This document shows positions 44,740 to 55,900 of a stretch of DNA of 64,000 bases, piece by piece (the first letter of the stretch is position 1; each line of letters begins with the position of its first letter). The translations under genes were made by a program, and so were the position numbers. The notes beneath the pieces are model-generated. The model saw only the letters and a program-made list of their open reading frames with translations. It searched no databases and had not been told where the DNA came from. Where the stretch lies: contig OZ034978.1 in NCBI GenBank assembly GCA_964030785.1, forward strand, positions 11,653,953 to 11,717,952, given 5' to 3'. The stretch comes from Siderastrea siderea (Eukaryota; Cnidaria; Anthozoa; Scleractinia; Rhizangiidae).

Positions 44740-45384
44740 ATGGAAATACCAAACTATGATGTTAAAGGTGATAAAGACAGTAATTTCACCCAATTGTATG
44801 ATTTCATGCCAGATAGATGCTTCAGAATGTTAATTTGTGCTCCTAGTGGAAGTGGTAAAACCAATCTTTTACTTCACATGATAAACAAACCCCTATTATT
44901 TTTTGATAAGATTTATCTATATGCTAAAAACTTACAACAGAATAAGTACCAATATTTGTTGAAAAAATTTAAACCTCTTTCGAAAAAATATGGTTATAAT
45001 ATCATTGAAGATAGCAACGGTGAGATAATTCCTTTACATGATATGGATGATGGAAACCAAAAGTTAATCATTTTTGATGATTACCTAAACACTGGAGTGA
45101 AAAATGATCGAGAAATACGAAACTATTTTACGAACTCTCGAAATAAAAATTGCAGCTGTATCTATCTGTCTCAGTCTTTTTATAATACAGACAAAACCAT
45201 CAGATTAAACTGTTCCCATCACTGCATTTTTGATTTTCCAAGCAAGAATGAACAGAGTAGGATATGCAAAGAATTAAACGTTGAGAAAGACGACTATCTC
45301 TTAGCAACAAAAGAACCGTACACTTTTCTGTATGTTGATAAGCCACGAAAATTCAACGCAAAAAATTTCACTAAAATAATCTGA
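44740..45384 (+). CDS. FtsK/HerA-A32-type DNA packaging ATPase
   Basis: 214 aa, intact. Walker A APSGSGKT is at residues 34-41, with hydrophobic beta-strand RMLIC before it. Walker B is KLIIFDDYL (residues 108-116, Asp113-Asp114). A sensor-like segment CIYLSQSFYNTDKTIR follows at about 145-160. Length and motif spacing fit the A32-like genome packaging ATPase of Polintons, adintoviruses and virophages, which drives DNA into the capsid. It is the first of two plus-strand genes, 12 nt upstream of the fibre gene. Confidence 0.93.
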   Translation: MEIPNYDVKGDKDSNFTQLYDFMPDRCFRMLICAPSGSGKTNLLLHMINKPLLFFDKIYLYAKNLQQNKYQYLLKKFKPLSKKYGYNIIEDSNGEIIPLHDMDDGNQKLIIFDDYLNTGVKNDREIRNYFTNSRNKNCSCIYLSQSFYNTDKTIRLNCSHHCIFDFPSKNEQSRICKELNVEKDDYLLATKEPYTFLYVDKPRKFNAKNFTKII

Positions 45385-45396
45385 AGAGTTAATAAA

Positions 45397-47085
45397 ATGA
45401 GTTTCTACAACGGAGTATTAAATTATCAGCATTCTACAGCTGTGAGAGGTGTTAGAGGTTTACCTGGTATTGGATTTAAATTAGATGCTAATAATGATTA
45501 TGATATACAGAATAAAAAATTAGTGAATGTAAAACAAGGAACCAATAATAATGATGTGGTTACAAAAAGCCAGTTAGATAGTGAAATAGCTAAGATTCCA
45601 AGTATGGATACAACTCAGTTTGTGAAAAAGACAGGAGCAACTATGAACGGAGACCTAATTTTACAACCACAGCCGTACCCAATTCATGGAAACACGAATA
45701 AAGCCATCTCTTATAACACAGCCCGAAATATATTCTTGAGTAAAAAAGAAGGTGGGTCTATGCTACAATCTTTAGACATGAACAACCATTTCATAACAAA
45801 TATCAAAGACCCAGTTAATTCAGACCATGGAGTAAATAAAAAATATGTCGATAATCAGCTTGTGAAAAAATTAGATAAGGACACTACTATTGATATGAAA
45901 GATAATGCGATCACCAATGTTAAATTTCCAGTAAACCAAAAAGACGTTGCTACTGTAGAATATATCACTCAGAGAATCACTAACTCGCAAAAAAATTATC
46001 TCAAACTTGATGGCACAACAAGTATGTCGGGAGACTTGAATTTAAATAACAATAAAATTATTAACTTACAAACCGATTCAAAAAATTCGAAATCCGCAGT
46101 TAATGTTGAGTTAATGGAAAATGAAATAACAGATTTGAGAAATCTTGTCACTCAAAAAATTCATGAATCTCAGATTATTAATTCAGGACAAAAAAAAGAC
46201 GCCTTCAGATATTTAATGGAAAACGACGACGAATCTTCAAGTGAATTAAATATTCAGGTTTTGGGTATTGTTGATTTTTCCAATTCTCCACACCAAATTA
46301 ATAAAAAAGCTTACCAACTTAAACTCCTGTTTCAAAAAAGCTCACCAAACCAGTACCAATCACGCCTCGGTTTTAACCTTTATAAACTTCCAGTCGGTTA
46401 CTATACTTTAGTAGTTGAATGGTTTCCGCCAGAAATGAGTGAGTTGAGTGTGGCAGTGCAAGGCACTACGATTTCAATTTCTAATTATGCAACAAAAACA
46501 TTCGAAAACTATACCAAAACAGTTATCAATTTTCACCGATGGGGTAGCTCACCTCCACAATTTATTTATCTCGATCTACACGGTACAGTTACTTTTCCAT
46601 CACTTTTAACAATTGGACATCTAATTGTTTATGGTGTAAAAGAAACAATTTCAAACGTTGACCCAAGTGTCTATGACACCGCTTTTGTAATTGAGAATGG
46701 AAAATTGGTGATGGAAACAGATTTATCTTTAAACGAACATCGTTTGCGTGGTTCCGTTCATTACATAAATGGGATTTTGAATACAAAAAATGGGAACACA
46801 TTTTTATTAAACGGTTGTGACAAAATAATTATTCCAAATCATAGCCATATATTAACTATAACAGTGCTCTATTTCAAAGTCAAAAGACGATATACACCTA
46901 TTTCTTTAAAAATAAAACACAGTGACCATTTAACTCAATCAATCACTTACACTTCAACCCAATCAACTAAATCACAGACAATAAATATCAATTTAGTACT
47001 AGCGTTTGGTCATTTAGCTGTAGAACTGGGTTCGGTTATAAAAAATGTGGAACTGTTACTGTCAATTGAATATAGAGTGCCATAA
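45397..47085 (+). CDS. fibre-like protein with phage tail-fibre repeats
   Basis: 562 aa. Begins with a short collagen-like stretch (RGVRGLPGIGF, about 18-28), then repeated shaft-like units seen in phage tail fibres: a TMNGDL or MSGDLNL turn, an N-x-I-x-N(L/V/I)K segment and a D/N-VVTKSQLD or VNKKYVDNQ segment. These cover about residues 30-250. A beta-rich C-terminal domain (about 280-562) looks like a receptor-binding head, but I do not recognise its fold. Its probable role is host attachment of the virion; that is inference from repeats and position next to the packaging ATPase. Confidence 0.75.
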   Translation: MSFYNGVLNYQHSTAVRGVRGLPGIGFKLDANNDYDIQNKKLVNVKQGTNNNDVVTKSQLDSEIAKIPSMDTTQFVKKTGATMNGDLILQPQPYPIHGNTNKAISYNTARNIFLSKKEGGSMLQSLDMNNHFITNIKDPVNSDHGVNKKYVDNQLVKKLDKDTTIDMKDNAITNVKFPVNQKDVATVEYITQRITNSQKNYLKLDGTTSMSGDLNLNNNKIINLQTDSKNSKSAVNVELMENEITDLRNLVTQKIHESQIINSGQKKDAFRYLMENDDESSSELNIQVLGIVDFSNSPHQINKKAYQLKLLFQKSSPNQYQSRLGFNLYKLPVGYYTLVVEWFPPEMSELSVAVQGTTISISNYATKTFENYTKTVINFHRWGSSPPQFIYLDLHGTVTFPSLLTIGHLIVYGVKETISNVDPSVYDTAFVIENGKLVMETDLSLNEHRLRGSVHYINGILNTKNGNTFLLNGCDKIIIPNHSHILTITVLYFKVKRRYTPISLKIKHSDHLTQSITYTSTQSTKSQTININLVLAFGHLAVELGSVIKNVELLLSIEYRVP

Positions 47086-47135
47086 ACATTTTCACATTTA
47101 TTATATAGCATAAGTCTACTTTTCTAAGAAATAAC

Positions 47136-47226
47136 AAACTTTACTAACAAACTTCACCAATAAACTTCACCAATAAACTTTACTGACAAACTTTACTGAC
47201 AAACTTTACTGACAAACTTTACTTTA
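47136..47226 (+). repeat. seven tandem 13-bp repeats 3' of the fibre gene
   Basis: Units AAACTTTACTAAC, AAACTTCACCAAT (twice), AAACTTTACTGAC (three times) and AAACTTTACTTTA run without gaps. They lie between the fibre stop and the inner edge of the right TIR. They may act in 3' end formation or be a plain minisatellite. Confidence 0.9.
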
Positions 47227-47301
47227 AATACAAGTTCATCTGATATTACATAACAATCTGATGACTCATTTCCTCGGGAAAGTCCCTGTTGTATGAAGTC
47301 A

Positions 47302-47601
47302 CGCGAGTTTGTTGGTTTGAGGTCAAAAATGTATTCTTACATGAAAGACAATAAACAGGGTAGTCGCACAGCAAAGGGAATAAAAAAGAATGTGATAAAA
47401 CAAAAAATACGACACGACAATTACAAAGATACGCTTTTCAATAAAAAGCAGATGCGTCACATGATGAGACTAATCAAAAGTGAAAAACATCGAATTGGTA
47501 GCTATGTGGTGAATAAAACATCACTCAGCTGCTTCGACGACAAAAGATATATTCATGAAAATGGTGTGACAAGTTATGCTTACGGTCATAATAGACTTTG
47601 A
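47302..47601 (+). pseudogene. truncated duplicate of the pPolB C-terminus inside the right TIR
   Basis: Encodes the last 98 residues of the DNA polymerase B, identical to the real gene's C-terminus, because the TIR boundary cuts into that gene. It lacks every catalytic motif. The few codons upstream of about 47306 are unrelated. It is a passive consequence of the TIR unless separately transcribed. Confidence 0.9.
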
Positions 47602-48646
47602 ATATTTTTCAGTCAAAAATCCTAGGAAAAATTTGGTGAAAATTGAGTGAGAATTTGACTGGGAGCGCTCGTGCTTTTATCACTCAAATCTTCAGTCAAG
47701 TGTGTGTGAAGATTTGGCTACTGCGCTCCAGACGCTCATTTTGGGGCCTTCCCTCAAGCTAACTGGCGCTCTCGGCTGCATGCACAAAGAAAGCGCGATA
47801 TGTGTGTGCGTAAAAATTTGACTGGGAGCAATCCCTGTCAAATTTAAGTGAAGATTTGACTAGTGCGCTCGTGAAGATTTGACTGGAAAGTTTCCAGTCA
47901 AATTTAAGTGAAGATTTGACTAGTGCGCTCGTATTCTCATTTCCTAAACTACTTTCTTGTATAAGAAATGAAATGTCGGTATTCGACCGCCGACCTCTGC
48001 GCACAAATATATGCAAATATGCTAATCTCATCTCGCTGTTCTCCTCTCACTGGACAATTCGCACAATGGCGTGGACATGGCAAAAGCTACTGTGTTGGGG
48101 TGCGACGTTTTATGTTTGAAGCGTGGCAATTTCTTCTTGCTCACCGTGCACGCCTCCCCGACACAGTAGATTTTGTCTTGTTCGAATTATTTAGCATATT
48201 TGCATATATTTGTGCGCAGAGGTCGGCTGTCGAATACCGACATTTGATTTATTATACAAGAAGCTCAAAATATTGCCGTTTATGGTGACAAAATGTTGGG
48301 AAAGATGGAACTTTTCCGGCGTATAGTTGTTTTTCGACTATGGATTCATTCAGGTTTGAGGAAATTGTGAGTGGAAATGGTGCATTTCAAGAAATATCAC
48401 TCATTTAGTGAAAAGAGGTATGCTTTTGTGCGGGTGAAATGGCAGATCAGTGTGCAACCTTTGCATAATATTATAATACTAATTGGGAGCAAAAATTAGA
48501 AAGACGCTTATTCTCGCTCGGAGAGCGAATTTTTGCCCTAGATAGCAAGTACGTAAGATATAAACAAAGAAACGCTGTTTATTTCATAAAATTTTATTAA
48601 TTTTCAGTCATAACCCAAGCTTTGGCTACCTGTGGCTTGATGAGCT
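47306..48646. repeat. right terminal inverted repeat of the Polinton
   Basis: Inverted copy of 32991-34022, interrupted by a 305-bp MITE at 47956-48260. The segment inside the MITE appears identical to the left arm; the segment outside shows scattered substitutions. Similarity fades after ttggctacctgtg at about 48640. Confidence 0.9.
47956..48260. mobile_element. 305-bp MITE inserted in the right TIR
   Basis: 70-bp inverted arms (47956-48025 and 48191-48260) start CTTGTATAA and end TTATACAAG and differ at about three positions. The arms include GTCGGTATTCGAC and CTCTGCGCACAAATATATG. The interior is non-coding. The left TIR preserves the empty site (ctactcaagaagctc), so both borders can be read directly. 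The duplicated target is not clear, perhaps because of small changes at the junction. A 106-codon frame through it is incidental. Confidence 0.9.
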
Positions 48647-49305
48647 TATCTACAATTTAAATAAAGGAACCTATATTTTCCTTCCAAATTGGCCCCACGT
48701 TCCTGTCTATCCCTGCCATGAACGTGATGTTAACTTAAAACAGTTTCAGCCACTGAATAGTCTAATTTGTGGTTTACTTTTCGTTTTGCCATTTGATAAG
48801 GAAGGAAACTTGGGATGACAAAATTTTTCAACAGCCAATGAACTTTTCCACAAAAAACTCAATTTCTAACTATTATCAAAATGTAAATTAATAACGATGC
48901 GTCAAAATAGTATCTTGAAAATAAGGAATAAAAGAGCCTGGGGCATTTTTATTACTTTCCCCGAAACTACTAAAATACAGATTGTAACAAAAGTCATTTC
49001 TTGTATTTTTAGAATCTCATTGGGTTGGGATGGGTGTGGTTCCCGTTCCCCTCCTCCCTTTGACCTCTTCTTTGCTTTAAGACGATCTATTGTCGATTCT
49101 GGCAAGACTACCACAACTCCTTATAACTGGAGCGAAGTAAAACTTTTGTCCATGTCAAAGGCAGGAATACCAGGCAGATGGGAATGGCTTGGAAAAAAAG
49201 AAACTACATGCCCGGCAGTCCAACATTTTGAGCAAAGAGTTGCCTATAACGATTACGTTACGACAGGGTCGTATTGTTTTATTGGCCCGCTTAAAAATGA
49301 TTAGA
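48647..49305. other. no recognisable gene
   Basis: Right flank of the Polinton. AT-rich sequence with a 135-codon frame (48897-49304) that has no recognisable domain. Confidence 0.35.
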
Positions 49306-49309
49306 AAAA

Positions 49310-49510
49310 TTACATTTTTCCTCTCAGTCGTACTTTGTTCCCTCTCCGTCGTGCTTTTCTCCTTTCTCTCGTACTTTTCTGTCGTACTCCGTTCCTCTCA
49401 CTCGTACCTTTTTTCCGAGTCGTACACCGCTCGGTTCCTCTCACTCGTACTTTTTTTCCGCGTCGTACTTCGTTTCTATCTCAGTCGTACTTTTTTCCCT
49501 CTCAATCGCA
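49310..49510. repeat. third locus of the GTCGTACTTTT satellite family
   Basis: About ten irregular units of ctctcagtcgtactttttt type with variants (gtcgtactccgttcctctcac). Orientation is the same as the array at 15.2 kb and opposite to the copies at 16.2-16.9 kb. Confidence 0.75.
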
Positions 49511-49734
49511 CAGGGATTTGCAAGAACAGACTTAATAGATACAGAAGACGATTTTTTTTAACAAGACAGAAAATTAATTTATTCAAATTGTTTATAACAA
49601 TCACTTCTAATACGCTATAATTATTCACCTCCTACAGTTTATAAGCTTATAAATACTGTTCACTTTTGTTAAACCATCATTGTATCTCCAGGATTTCATT
49701 ACACGGAGCACCCAACTCTTGTGTGTCGAAGCAA

Positions 49735-49890
49735 AGACGTTTTCTCAAGTTCGTAAGTTTTCGGATCATCTTCGCTATCCTTCGGCTTATCTTCGGTAAT
49801 CTTTGGAAGCCTTCGGGGCACTTTACAAAAATATTCGGAACCCTTCGGGCATCTTCGGAAAGGTTCAAAAGTTTTCGCGTCATCGAAAAA
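49735..49890. repeat. degenerate CTTCGG minisatellite
   Basis: Recurring atcttcgg, ccttcgg and attcgg at roughly 10-18-bp steps. A weaker relative (ttttcggcaacattcggaaattttccg) occurs at about 58205-58240 inside a BCR intron. Confidence 0.5.
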
Positions 49891-50606
49891 TACCCCAACT
49901 TGAAAAACGCCGTTTCACTGAGGTAGTATGGAAGTTGCAAGCTCCGGGTAATGGACTCTTGGTATTTCCTAAAGCTCGTTACTTCCAGACATTGGTGAGC
50001 CACAAATGTCAACCGTAACTTGGACATTTCGCGTTTGGCTCTTTTTTCTCTCCAAAAGATGGGAAACGCTTGTTTTGGTGTCTGGAGGCTTGCCACTATA
50101 AAACGTGATGGCGTTGAAATGCGTCCAAAAAGGGAAACCTTTCACTATCGGTTGCCCTCCATGGCTCGTGAACGTCTGCGCTTAAGATCCCTAATGATGC
50201 TAACCCGTACTCCTCGTTTTATAGTTATCAGCCCAGATACAAATTATCTTGTAATGATCTACCATAGACCCATTACAAACAAGTAAGGTGTTAATTAGTT
50301 GCGGCTCTACTCGATAAAGTCAGCCTTTAGTACGCATTGCGGACCTATGACTTACGGTTTACCACAAGTCTGTTGCCACAGAAGTTTGCAATTGCCCTCC
50401 AAAGGACACATTCTTGGGGGTTGTAAAGCAATCACTCCTATCAAAGAAAGTGTGCTCAGCAGCGCCGAAGTAAACTACTGATGATAGGCCCGCAATGCGT
50501 ATACAAAAGCCATAACGACTGCTTAACACAAGATGAGCACAATCTAACCTCCCTGAGAGAACACGTTTCGTAGGCGGCCACAAATATTAGTGAAATCTCA
50601 AGTAAG

Positions 50607-50990
50607 GAAACGTAGTCCTAAAGGGAACCTCCATTGTTTTCTGAAATTCACGTTAAAGTTTGGAGATAAAGCCTCAGTTCCAACTCTTTAAGCGAACAGG
50701 TAGAGAAAAAGTTTAGCGTACCAACAAATTGGACATGAATACTACTTGGTTTCGCTTTTGAATTTCCTACGCGTTGCCATTTTAAATTTTCAGAACGCCA
50801 TACGGTTTTCCATATTGTTGCATACAAGAGAAAGTTGCTTCTTAGTAATGGTTCAAAATAGCAGCGCACTGGAAATTCAAAGCGACAATAGGTGATCTTC
50901 ATATCTAACGTTTTGGAAATTTCTACAAATTTAGACTTTATTTCCAACAATTTTTTGTTTTTGGAGGTTCCCTTTAAGGCCACGTTTTCT
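50607..50990. mobile_element. MITE with AAAGGGAACCTCCA inverted ends
   Basis: GAAACGTAGTCCTAAAGGG-AACCTCCA at the left is matched by the reverse complement of ggaggttccctttaaggccacgtttt-c at the right, with two to three differences over about 28 bp. The interior has no coding sequence. Confidence 0.7.
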
Positions 50991-52170
50991 AATTAAACTT
51001 AACCTAAGAACGTAGTAACCAAAACAGCTTAAACAGGAAAAATGTTTCACCTTCTCTGTACCTATCTTTTAAGCAATGTATTTCCATTGCAATGAGAAAC
51101 TCAACGTTAGTCGAACTTACGAAATGGCTAAAGTTAGTCTTACATGGATAATCTTATCAAATTTTAACTGCACTTGCCTCAACTTATTAATTTACAATTC
51201 AAATAACTTATAGCGTCTACCGTTTTGTATAAATAACCTTATTCAATATCAGACAAAATGAGGCGTACAATTATTAAGTATATAAACTTGCAGATATTTT
51301 TCATATAATGCGTTAATGTACAAATGAAATTGCCGTAACGGTTACTGTACTAGAAACAGAACCGTCTTTTATGGTACTACACTAAAATAAAATCGATGCC
51401 ATTTAGATTAGTTTCTGTAATGTAAATCGAACATTAATCTCTTCTATTTTGTATAGCGAACGAACGCAACGTCTATTTTTTCAGTTTTCATGTTCGCAAG
51501 TTTCCTTTAACGTTAATAAGAAAAATAACCATTGAGATAAATATTAAACTAATCGGTTCTGCGGTGAAAAACCGGTAAGCTATATCTTTCGTTGTTTCTC
51601 AGGTTTAAAAATGTAAAAGATTTAGTGTAATTAAGCCAGGAGTTTAGAGTATTAACTTATGAGTTGACTTCCTTTGTCAGTTTGAGTTCTATACTGAAAT
51701 TCTATACGAAATTAAATAATGCCTAAATTCATTTGAATTGACTTTTTCCTCAAACAACCCTTATAAATTGTTTAGAAAATATTTTCCAAGAGAAACGTCA
51801 ATGTCATCTGAACAATTGCTTAAAATCGCATTAACATTTATAAAAATTCATTAAACTAAAAGAGGCAAACAAGAAAATCGCATTTTAACATCAACTCAAG
51901 CATTTTCTTAGTTGTAACTAACGACATTAAAAACTTCAACTAAGCCTACTAACAACACGAAATCGTAAAAACCAATGATCTTTGGAGGTCTTAAACTCTT
52001 GCAGAACAAAAATAATTTTCCTCAAAACTATATTCCTTCGAATAACGTATTTTCTTGAACTAGTGTGTCGTTTTTTTTCCCGTTTCTATGAACGTTCTTC
52101 TTAGAATGCTTACTAAAAGCAAAAGATGGCTAAAATATTTTTTTCCCATTTTTTAAACTTGCGATTGTTT
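50991..52170. other. AT-rich non-coding stretch
   Basis: No gene, clear repeat or RNA signature seen. Confidence 0.4.
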
Positions 52171-52179
52171 GATACTATA

Positions 52180-52460
52180 GGGTGCCGTTCCATAGTGTCA
52201 CCTGCGCTGAATGAGCTGGGGCGAGTAACATGCAAGTAACGCTTCCGACAGAACTCAAAATAGACTTTAATTGGTCAACGGTACGTTGGTCTACTGGTCT
52301 CCACAGATTTTATTGATTACCAATTGGGAGAACTGTTTAAACATCAAGACAGTTCATCTTTGGGGATCACTTACTAAATTCTCATGACCTGTATGTGTTA
52401 TATTACATTGATATGATGAGGAGAAATTTGGTGCTGATCACTATTGGGGCTTAAAGGGTT
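52180..52460. mobile_element. member of the CCCTTTAAGCCCC MITE-like family, degraded left end
   Basis: Ends with tattggggcttaaagggtt and carries the family interior (ctcatgacctgtatg, gatcacttactaaattctc, caattgggagaactg). The left terminal repeat is not clearly preserved. Confidence 0.55.
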
Positions 52461-52942
52461 AAGCGAGGCTGTCAATAATGACGGTCATTTCCAACAGATT
52501 TTCCAGCTACACAAAAGGTGATGGTTCAGCTCTGTCTTGGCTGGTTAAGATTTTCCGTTGAGTTTTTAGACGGCCACGTTTGGTCTCTCTATAACTACGT
52601 CAAACAAATCTTCACTCAGTCCGCCTGAAATGGGAAAATATGCCCTCACCAATGCGAGGACACTATTAAACGAGGTTCTAAGACGACGCAACGAAGATGC
52701 GCATTGGATTATTCGACTCCGTTAAGGCTTCCAGGACCAACCCAGCACTCGCCACAGTTCACCCCGCTTGGACACCATTTTGGAACAGCGTCAGTGTGCT
52801 ATTATTATGGGTTCCCTTGTAGCGGGACTATGCGCTCTTACGCGAACTTACGTGACATGTGCACTTTCTACAGGGCGGAGGAACGGACCATTGTGTGTGA
52901 AGCACCATGTCGAGGCTAAATATCACAAGGCATGGTGGGATA

Positions 52943-55900
52943 TTATATCAGCCTGTCTGGATGCTCGGACAAGTCTGATGCGATTACAATGTCCGGAGTT
53001 TTGCTCGGGTCTAGTCTATGCATGAGCGCTGGATCCGATGGAAGCTCAAGAGTGCAAAATTTCAGGAACCAGAAGAAAATTCCGACTTGACTCATCACAT
53101 CCAATGTGCCTTGGGCGAGGTCTGTCGGGTCGGTGCCAGAGCTCGAAGATGGACGAAGAACATTGGGGCCAAACACAGTGGCTAGGTTATTTTGTCCCAT
53201 TTTGTTCTGTTCTTGATGCTCGCTTAATCTGTAAGGCGACATAACAGAGAACGTTACTTAAGTTAACGTGACTGACCAGAATATAAACCAAAGAGATGCA
53301 ATTTGAAAAAAAAAAAACACAAAAACAAAAAAAACAAAAAAAAAACACCTCGATCGTCTTTGAATTACCGTAGCAGTGTCTAGTATCAGAAAGCCCGAGT
53401 CGAAAAAGAGTATCGACAGACACGTGAAAATTTTTTTATCAAAATTAACTTGAGAAAACGAACAACAACGAACAATTCACCGAAATTTTCTATATTTAAC
53501 AGATTTGATAAATTACACTACAAAACCTGCTCATTGGTGACACCTTCGGACTCATTTACTCTGTTCAGCATAATAAACAGAGCCACAGAAAAGTACTTCT
53601 CAATAGCTTTCATTTGAATGGTTACACTTTAGGATTTTATCTGTGTTGTGAACTTTTATAACTTTCTACTAAACATGAGAAAACTTTGGAAAACTTGGGA
53701 ACGCGCGGGAACAGACTTTGGTTTGATTCGTTGAAATTGGAAACGCGCGCGCTCATTGGTTAATTTAAAATTTTGTAAATTAGTCTTTTCGGACTCTTCT
53801 TGGTGTCCAGAAATCGTCGGAACAATCTGTAAAGTCAATAGTCGGTAAACCACTGACGCGAGGCTTGACTCGTACCTTCTAAGGTGATTCAGCAGATAAA
53901 TACTAGTGAGGCGGTTGGGTGTGGGTAGCGATTCAAATATTTCTGTCATCGCCTTCTTCTTTTCTTCGGGATCCTTGATTCCTAAAATAGAAAACAAGGT
54001 CAATTTCAATCATACAAAACTAACGGCAAACCACTACTTACTACACCACACTACTACTAAAATCGAGAAAAGACATTGGGAGACATTGGGGAGACTAGCA
54101 AGGATTGGGACAAACGACTGACTGAACGCAAATGAACGCTATCTGTACCACAAAAACGACGTCAAAAAAAACTCAAAAACGACGTCAGCATAACAGACAA
54201 AAAAAAAACAGAGTGAAATGACAATGGGACTAACAAAAAGACGGATGGAAAAGTCACAAGCAGTAACATCACAGCTTAACCTTTTAAGCCCCAATATCAA
54301 CATCCATATTCTCCTCACTATGCTCTTCTGTTTCTTATTTACTAGTTGGGAGAATTTGATTAAAAATCAAGAGACTTGATAATTGGAGATCATTTCCTTT
54401 ATTCTCGTGACCTGTATGTTTGATCAAGTAGTGATATTGTAAGGAGAAATTAGATGTTTGTCACTATTGGGGCTTAAAGGGTCAATTTACCAATCAAACC
54501 AATAAGCACAAACACGAACACCATCAGAACTGACCAATCGTTAACTACTTGATTCTGAAGTATCTCACTAAGCTTCTCAAAACACCTCTCAATTACACAC
54601 ACAATATTCCTTTTCTAGACTCCAACCATTCTCTGCTTCCGCTCTGGGATAGTCAAGTAAGAAGGTTCATGTTCTTACTCGCTTACATGCGCGTAAGACA
54701 CGTTTCAACGCAGCAGCCTACTCTCGCGCACGTTCTCCTGTTCTTCTTACTCCACTATTCCTAGACTGCGAGCAGTCTCGAATTTTGGCGATGGCGATTG
54801 TTGGGCAGACGAAATACACACGGGCACGCGCGAAATTTCGAGGACACGCGACGCGAGGGTAGCGCCGAAAAATTAGAATTCTTGGCGCTCCCCTCGTTCT
54901 TTTAAGGACTATTATCACCTGGACGATCACACTACACAAAATTCCAAAAACAAACAATAACGGCAAAAGGCTAAAACGTACCATTTGATGCAACAAACTT
55001 GGAATAACGGTCATCCGTGAACAGCGGCTCGGGAAGGTCCCTGAGGTACATTTTGAGAAGGCCTGCTACAGCATGTATGTCTGCCTCCGCCACTTGCACC
55101 AGAGCACTTTGACTGTCTGAGGGACGTACAGAAAAATGGGCTTACTTTGAGAAACATAAAACTTTGGATTTATGAACTAAGTTGATAAGGTAAATTGGTC
55201 ACCGCAAAGAAATTGAAAGCTGGCGTTTCGAGCGTTAGCCCTCAATGACTCAGTTGATAAATCCAAAGTTTTGCGTTGCACTTCCCCATTGACGCAGCGC
55301 TACAGTTTCTTTAGAAACTAACCCCCCTAGCTTTGAGAAACGATAACAGAATCAACTCCTACGTGTTATAAGAGAAGGCAAGACCTCCAGAAATGTCCTA
55401 CTTATACCTCTTTAGTCAGAGCAGCGAGAAGGGAACAATTCATAACAAATGGGCACAAAATATACTTACTGTTATCAAAAGCGTCTTTTAGTCTACGAAC
55501 TTCCGAGGTTGCTCCCGATAAACGATAAATTCCTACTTCATCCATCCCTGAAAAAGAGAAAAAAAAAGACGAACTTCAGCAAAAATAAGCAAACATTTTA
55601 AGAAAATAGCAAACAAATTGTTTTGGGTCATAGTCCACGCAGTGAAAAGGAGAAACGTTCGAAGAGGTACGCGACAATACCCGTGTAAGAGTGTCATTGG
55701 ATCATACCACTTGCAAGCTCCTCAGGTACGTTAGTGAACGCTTTTGGAGTGCTTGTCAGTAAACATCAATCAGATACCGCTCGGGTACAACAAGGATTTG
55801 CCATAACTGGTATTTGTGCTCCGTCGGATTTAGTACAACCAAACGTTATATAAATTATTAAAGACGCCACGCTATACACTTCAGGGTCGAAGGGTCGAAC

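Larger units (their letters stand above)
32991..48646. mobile_element. Polinton/Maverick (adintovirus-like) element, nearly complete
   Basis: A self-synthesising DNA transposon or integrated adintovirus, about 15.6 kb including a 305-bp MITE. It has TIRs of about 1.03 kb and carries protein-primed DNA polymerase B, DDE integrase with chromodomain, adenain-like protease, FtsK/A32-type packaging ATPase, double jelly-roll major capsid and penton-like minor capsid, plus accessory genes. Genes from the polymerase to the PPxY protein run on the minus strand, and the ATPase and fibre on the plus strand. Most genes are intact. Visible breaks are the A10 frame change in the pX-like gene, a protease without an obvious AUG, and possibly the integrase frame. 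The outer ends are placed to within about 10 bp and I could not confirm a 6-bp target duplication. Confidence 0.93.

Noticed and set aside
47968..48288. 106-aa plus-strand gene in the right TIR
   Set aside because: It spans the MITE insertion and its borders; no homology to Polinton genes.
32985..48650. A precise 6-bp target duplication at the Polinton ends
   Set aside because: Terminal sequences diverge by small indels and I could not fix the exact ends, so no duplication is claimed.
53187..53423. 78-aa minus-strand frame overlapping the last RhoGAP exon
   Set aside because: It reads through the splice acceptor in another frame and a poly-T tract; the RhoGAP frame explains the conserved part.
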